From assembly GCA_028694405.1 (NCBI GenBank), contig JAQUTM010000105.1, positions 1-7,819 on the forward strand: a stretch of 7,819 bases of DNA. Direction: 5' to 3'. Positions 5,632 to 7,819 of the stretch are shown here, one piece after another. The first letter of the stretch is position 1. Each line of letters starts with the position of its first letter. The translations under genes and the position numbers were made by a program. The notes beneath the pieces were generated by a model, which ran no database searches, was not told the origin of the DNA, and saw only the letters and a program-made list of their open reading frames with translations. The DNA is from Oscillospiraceae bacterium (GTDB lineage Bacteria; Bacillota; Clostridia; Oscillospirales; Ruminococcaceae).

Positions 5632-6897
5632 ATGAAGATTTTATATTTAGACTGTGGCATGGGTGCCGCAGGCGATATGCTTATGAGTGCTATGGCACAG
5701 CTTTTACCTGACCCTCAGGCTTTTGTGGAAAAAATGAATCACTTACATTTGGCGGGGACGACATTTAACCTGTTAAAGGTACAGCAGTGCGGCATACAGG
5801 GTGTGCGGATTGAAGTGAAAATACAAGGACAAGAAGAGATAAGCGAGGACGTAACGGCTGAGCAGCTTCACCACCATTTTCAGGAAGAGCCACACACACA
5901 TGAGCATATACATGAGCATGCGCATACCACAGATGTAGCACACACGCATACGCATAATACGTTAGATACCGTACAGCGGCAGATTAAATCTTTAGAGCTT
6001 AGCGAAAAAGTAAAAGAGAATGCTTGTGCAGTGTATACGTTATTGGCACAGGCAGAAGCAGCGGTACACAACACTGCGGTAGGGGAGGTGCATTTTCACG
6101 AGGTAGGCACCTTAGATGCCATTGCAGATGTTGTAGGCTGCTGTGTAGCAATGGAAATGCTAAGCCCAGATGAAGTAGTTGCAAGCGCCGTCCATGTGGG
6201 CAGCGGCTATGTGCGCTGTGCCCATGGGGTGTTACCTGTGCCTGCACCGGCAACGGCACAGCTGCTTACGGGTATTCCCATTTATGGAGGCACAATTCAG
6301 GCCGAACTTTGCACGCCTACAGGAGCAGCACTGTTAAAATACTTTGTAACACGTTTTGCGGTAATGCCGCCTATGCAGGTAAACCAAATCGGTTATGGCA
6401 TGGGGAAAAAACAGTTTGAAACGTTAAATTGTGTGCGCAGCTTTTTGGGTACAACACAAAATGAAGCGGAAGCGATAGCAGAGCTTACCTGTAATTTAGA
6501 TGATATGACAGGAGAAGCTGTTGGAGCGGCTATGCAGCTGTTATTAAGCAAAGGCGCTTTAGATGTGTTTTTTACACCCATTCAGATGAAAAAAAATCGT
6601 CCTGCGGTTATGCTTACTGTACTTTGTCAGCCACAGCAGCGGTTTGTGTTTGAACAGCTGTTGCTTATCCACACAACTACCTTGGGGGTGCGCAGCCATT
6701 TGTGCCAGCGCCACGTTTTGCAGCGCAGCTTTGTGGCAGTGCAAACGCCTTACGGTACAATAAACGTAAAGGTAGCACAAGGTGATGGCGTGAAAAAGCT
6801 AAAACCGGAATATGAAGAAGTGACCGCCGCCTCAGCTGCCCACCAAGTAAGCTTTGACACAGTATATCAAAGTGTAATGCAAGCGTTACAAAAATAA
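5632..6897 (+). CDS. larC: LarC, CTP-dependent nickel insertase (single unsplit ORF)
   Basis: LarC performs the last step of NPN cofactor synthesis, inserting nickel into the dithio intermediate (cyclometallation) with CTP. The 421-aa product starts with the typical YLDCGMGAAGDML (5-17). It has a histidine-rich stretch (12 His between residues 80 and 108) likely to hold nickel, then HFHEVGTLDAIADVVG (154-169), PVPAPAT, and the C-terminal LarC2-type domain with CNLDDMTGE (287-295). In L. plantarum larC is split into larC1 and larC2 and joined by programmed frameshifting; here one uninterrupted frame covers both parts, as in many other bacteria. GGAG at 5618-5621, inside the end of larB, lies ten bases before the ATG. 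The gene is last in the operon and is followed by a strong hairpin. It was formerly annotated as DUF111. Confidence 0.95.
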   Translation: MKILYLDCGMGAAGDMLMSAMAQLLPDPQAFVEKMNHLHLAGTTFNLLKVQQCGIQGVRIEVKIQGQEEISEDVTAEQLHHHFQEEPHTHEHIHEHAHTTDVAHTHTHNTLDTVQRQIKSLELSEKVKENACAVYTLLAQAEAAVHNTAVGEVHFHEVGTLDAIADVVGCCVAMEMLSPDEVVASAVHVGSGYVRCAHGVLPVPAPATAQLLTGIPIYGGTIQAELCTPTGAALLKYFVTRFAVMPPMQVNQIGYGMGKKQFETLNCVRSFLGTTQNEAEAIAELTCNLDDMTGEAVGAAMQLLLSKGALDVFFTPIQMKKNRPAVMLTVLCQPQQRFVFEQLLLIHTTTLGVRSHLCQRHVLQRSFVAVQTPYGTINVKVAQGDGVKKLKPEYEEVTAASAAHQVSFDTVYQSVMQALQK

Positions 6898-6906
6898 AAA
6901 CTAATA

Positions 6907-6952
6907 AAAACTGCCGTACTTTATCTTTTAAAGATTGAGGTACGGCAGTTTT
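6907..6952. terminator. Bidirectional terminator between larC and the convergent ATPase gene
   Basis: A perfect 13-bp outer stem, AAAACTGCCGTAC (6907-6919) with GTACGGCAGTTTT (6940-6952), encloses a second short palindrome ATCTTT/AAAGAT (6923-6928, 6930-6935). On the plus strand the right arm ends in TTTT followed by CTT. On the minus strand the A-rich left flank (6893-6910) supplies a long T-rich tail. It lies between two convergent genes, so it probably stops transcription from both sides. Confidence 0.85.
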
Positions 6953-6992
6953 CTTACTTAAGGAGTAATAGGTTTTAAACAGAAAGATAAGA

Positions 6993-7733
6993 TTAATCTT
7001 TTAACAAATAATCCAACATGCGTTGGGGATTATTTAAAAAATCCTTTGTTATCCGATAATGTTCTGTGTCCTCATAGGAAGAGGCGTGAATACCATCTTC
7101 GCTTAGCTGATAAATTTGTGCACCGGGCAGCGTCAGCAAAATAGGGGAATGTGTTGCAATAATAAATTGGCTGCCTTGCTGTGCCAGCAAATGAATTTGT
7201 GCCAGCAACGTCATTTGACGGCTGGGGGAAAGAGCAGCCTCCGGTTCGTCTAGTATATACAGACCGTTTTCACCAAAGCGGTTTAACACCAAAGAGAGAA
7301 AGCTTTCTCCGTGAGACTGTTTGTGCAGGGATTTGCCACCGTAATAATGCAGTACAGGCATAATTTCATCAAGCCGTTCCAGCTCGGTAGCCACGTTGTA
7401 AAAGCTTTCGGCCCGCAAAAAGAAACCGTCTTTAGGCGTGCGCTTTTTTATTAAAGTAAGACAGGCGGACAGCCCTGCATGTGTATCTTTCGTGTGAAAA
7501 TGAAAATTGCGCGTTCCGCCTTCGGCGTTAAAGCCGCTAGCCAAGGCGATTGCCTCTAAAAGCGTAGATTTACCGGTGCCGTTTTCTCCCACAAAAAAAG
7601 TAACAGGACGACAAAAGGGCAAAGCCTCTGCGCCAAGCAAACCCGTTATAGCCGGCAGTGACGCCAAATAGGGGTCTTGAGCGGGTAAACCGGTTAGGCG
7701 CATACCGGTAATATATAAAGTTGGTATCTGCAT
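6993..7733 (-). CDS. Small ABC/AAA-type ATPase, COG3910 family (predicted ATPase of unknown role)
   Basis: The 246-aa soluble protein has Walker A GENGTGKST (49-57), an ABC-signature-like SHGES (140-144), Walker B LYILDEPE (158-165), ALSPSRQ (167-173) after it, and ATHSPIL with switch His195. The C-terminal stretch with YEDTEHYRITKDFLNNPQRML is characteristic of the COG3910 predicted ATPases. There are no membrane segments and no permease neighbour, so it is not a transporter subunit; the domain resembles SMC/RecF-type head domains without a coiled coil. The ATG at 7733 is preferred over the in-frame GTG at 7739 because the AGGCGG-like ribosome binding site (about 7739-7744 on the minus strand) is correctly spaced only for the ATG. 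The physiological role is unknown. Nothing links it to nickel except convergent adjacency. Confidence 0.85.
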   Translation of the reverse strand: MQIPTLYITGMRLTGLPAQDPYLASLPAITGLLGAEALPFCRPVTFFVGENGTGKSTLLEAIALASGFNAEGGTRNFHFHTKDTHAGLSACLTLIKKRTPKDGFFLRAESFYNVATELERLDEIMPVLHYYGGKSLHKQSHGESFLSLVLNRFGENGLYILDEPEAALSPSRQMTLLAQIHLLAQQGSQFIIATHSPILLTLPGAQIYQLSEDGIHASSYEDTEHYRITKDFLNNPQRMLDYLLKD

Positions 7734-7777
7734 AAACACCGCCTTTTTGCATAAAAAGAAAGTTTGAATTTAGCTTT

Positions 7778-7783
7778 ATTATA
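7778..7783 (-). promoter_or_regulatory. -10 element of the ATPase gene promoter
   Basis: Read on the minus strand, 7783 to 7778 is a perfect TATAAT, about 45 bases upstream of the ATG at 7733. The region 17 bases further upstream is pyrimidine-rich (CTTTCC) and gives only a weak -35. The ATPase therefore appears to be transcribed on its own from the right side of the window. Confidence 0.5.
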
Positions 7784-7819
7784 CTACAAAAAAAGCAAAA
7801 GGAAAGGCATTAAAATCTA

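Noticed and set aside
7734..7739. GTG start at 7739 for the minus-strand ATPase
   Set aside because: It falls within the ribosome binding site region; the ATG at 7733 is correctly spaced.
1..7819. CRISPR arrays, insertion sequences, tRNA or rRNA genes, prophage or attachment sites
   Set aside because: I saw no regularly spaced repeats, transposase motifs, terminal inverted repeats or structural RNA genes anywhere in the window.

Overview
The window looks like a chromosomal segment from a low-to-mid GC Gram-positive anaerobe, most likely a Clostridia/Firmicutes member. The evidence is AGGAG/GGAGG ribosome binding sites, hairpin-plus-T-run terminators, and protein families typical of that group. 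This assignment is inferred from protein character and codon use; no rRNA marker is present.

Layout: (1) 2-1147 (+) is the 3' part of a GltD-like FAD/NAD(P)H oxidoreductase that is cut by the left window edge. (2) 1148-1324 is a regulatory spacer holding a perfect 14-bp palindrome, an extended -10 promoter and two tandem RNA hairpins. (3) 1325-4116 (+) is an ECF-type metal transporter: a substrate-binding subunit of the CbiM/NikM family fused to a PDGLE (CbiN/NikN-like) domain, an EcfT-type permease (CbiQ) and an ATPase (CbiO). A strong intrinsic terminator-like hairpin sits inside this transporter set, between cbiM and cbiQ. (4) 4121-6897 (+) holds larE, larB and larC, packed with gaps of 4-6 bases, and ends in a long hairpin at 6907-6952. 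(5) 6993-7733 (-) is a small ABC-like ATPase of the COG3910 type, convergent with the lar genes and with its own promoter near the right edge.

How the genes work together: LarB, LarC and LarE make the nickel-pincer nucleotide (NPN) cofactor from nicotinic acid adenine dinucleotide. LarB carboxylates and hydrolyses it, LarE installs two sulfurs, and LarC inserts nickel using CTP. In Lactobacillus plantarum the lar operon also carries a nickel transporter, LarMNQO. The same association here argues that the cbiMQO-type genes import nickel rather than cobalt, so they are functionally larMN-larQ-larO. The NPN-dependent enzyme itself (lactate racemase LarA or a LarA-family relative) is not in the window.

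The points most worth a second look are the absence of a LarA client gene, the terminator inside the transporter operon with possible alternative pairing, the activator-style palindrome upstream of an extended -10 promoter lacking a good -35, the tandem leader hairpins, and a three-cysteine LarE of the kind expected to carry an iron-sulfur cluster. I see no clearly undescribed system; the novelty, if any, lies in regulation and in the unidentified client enzyme.
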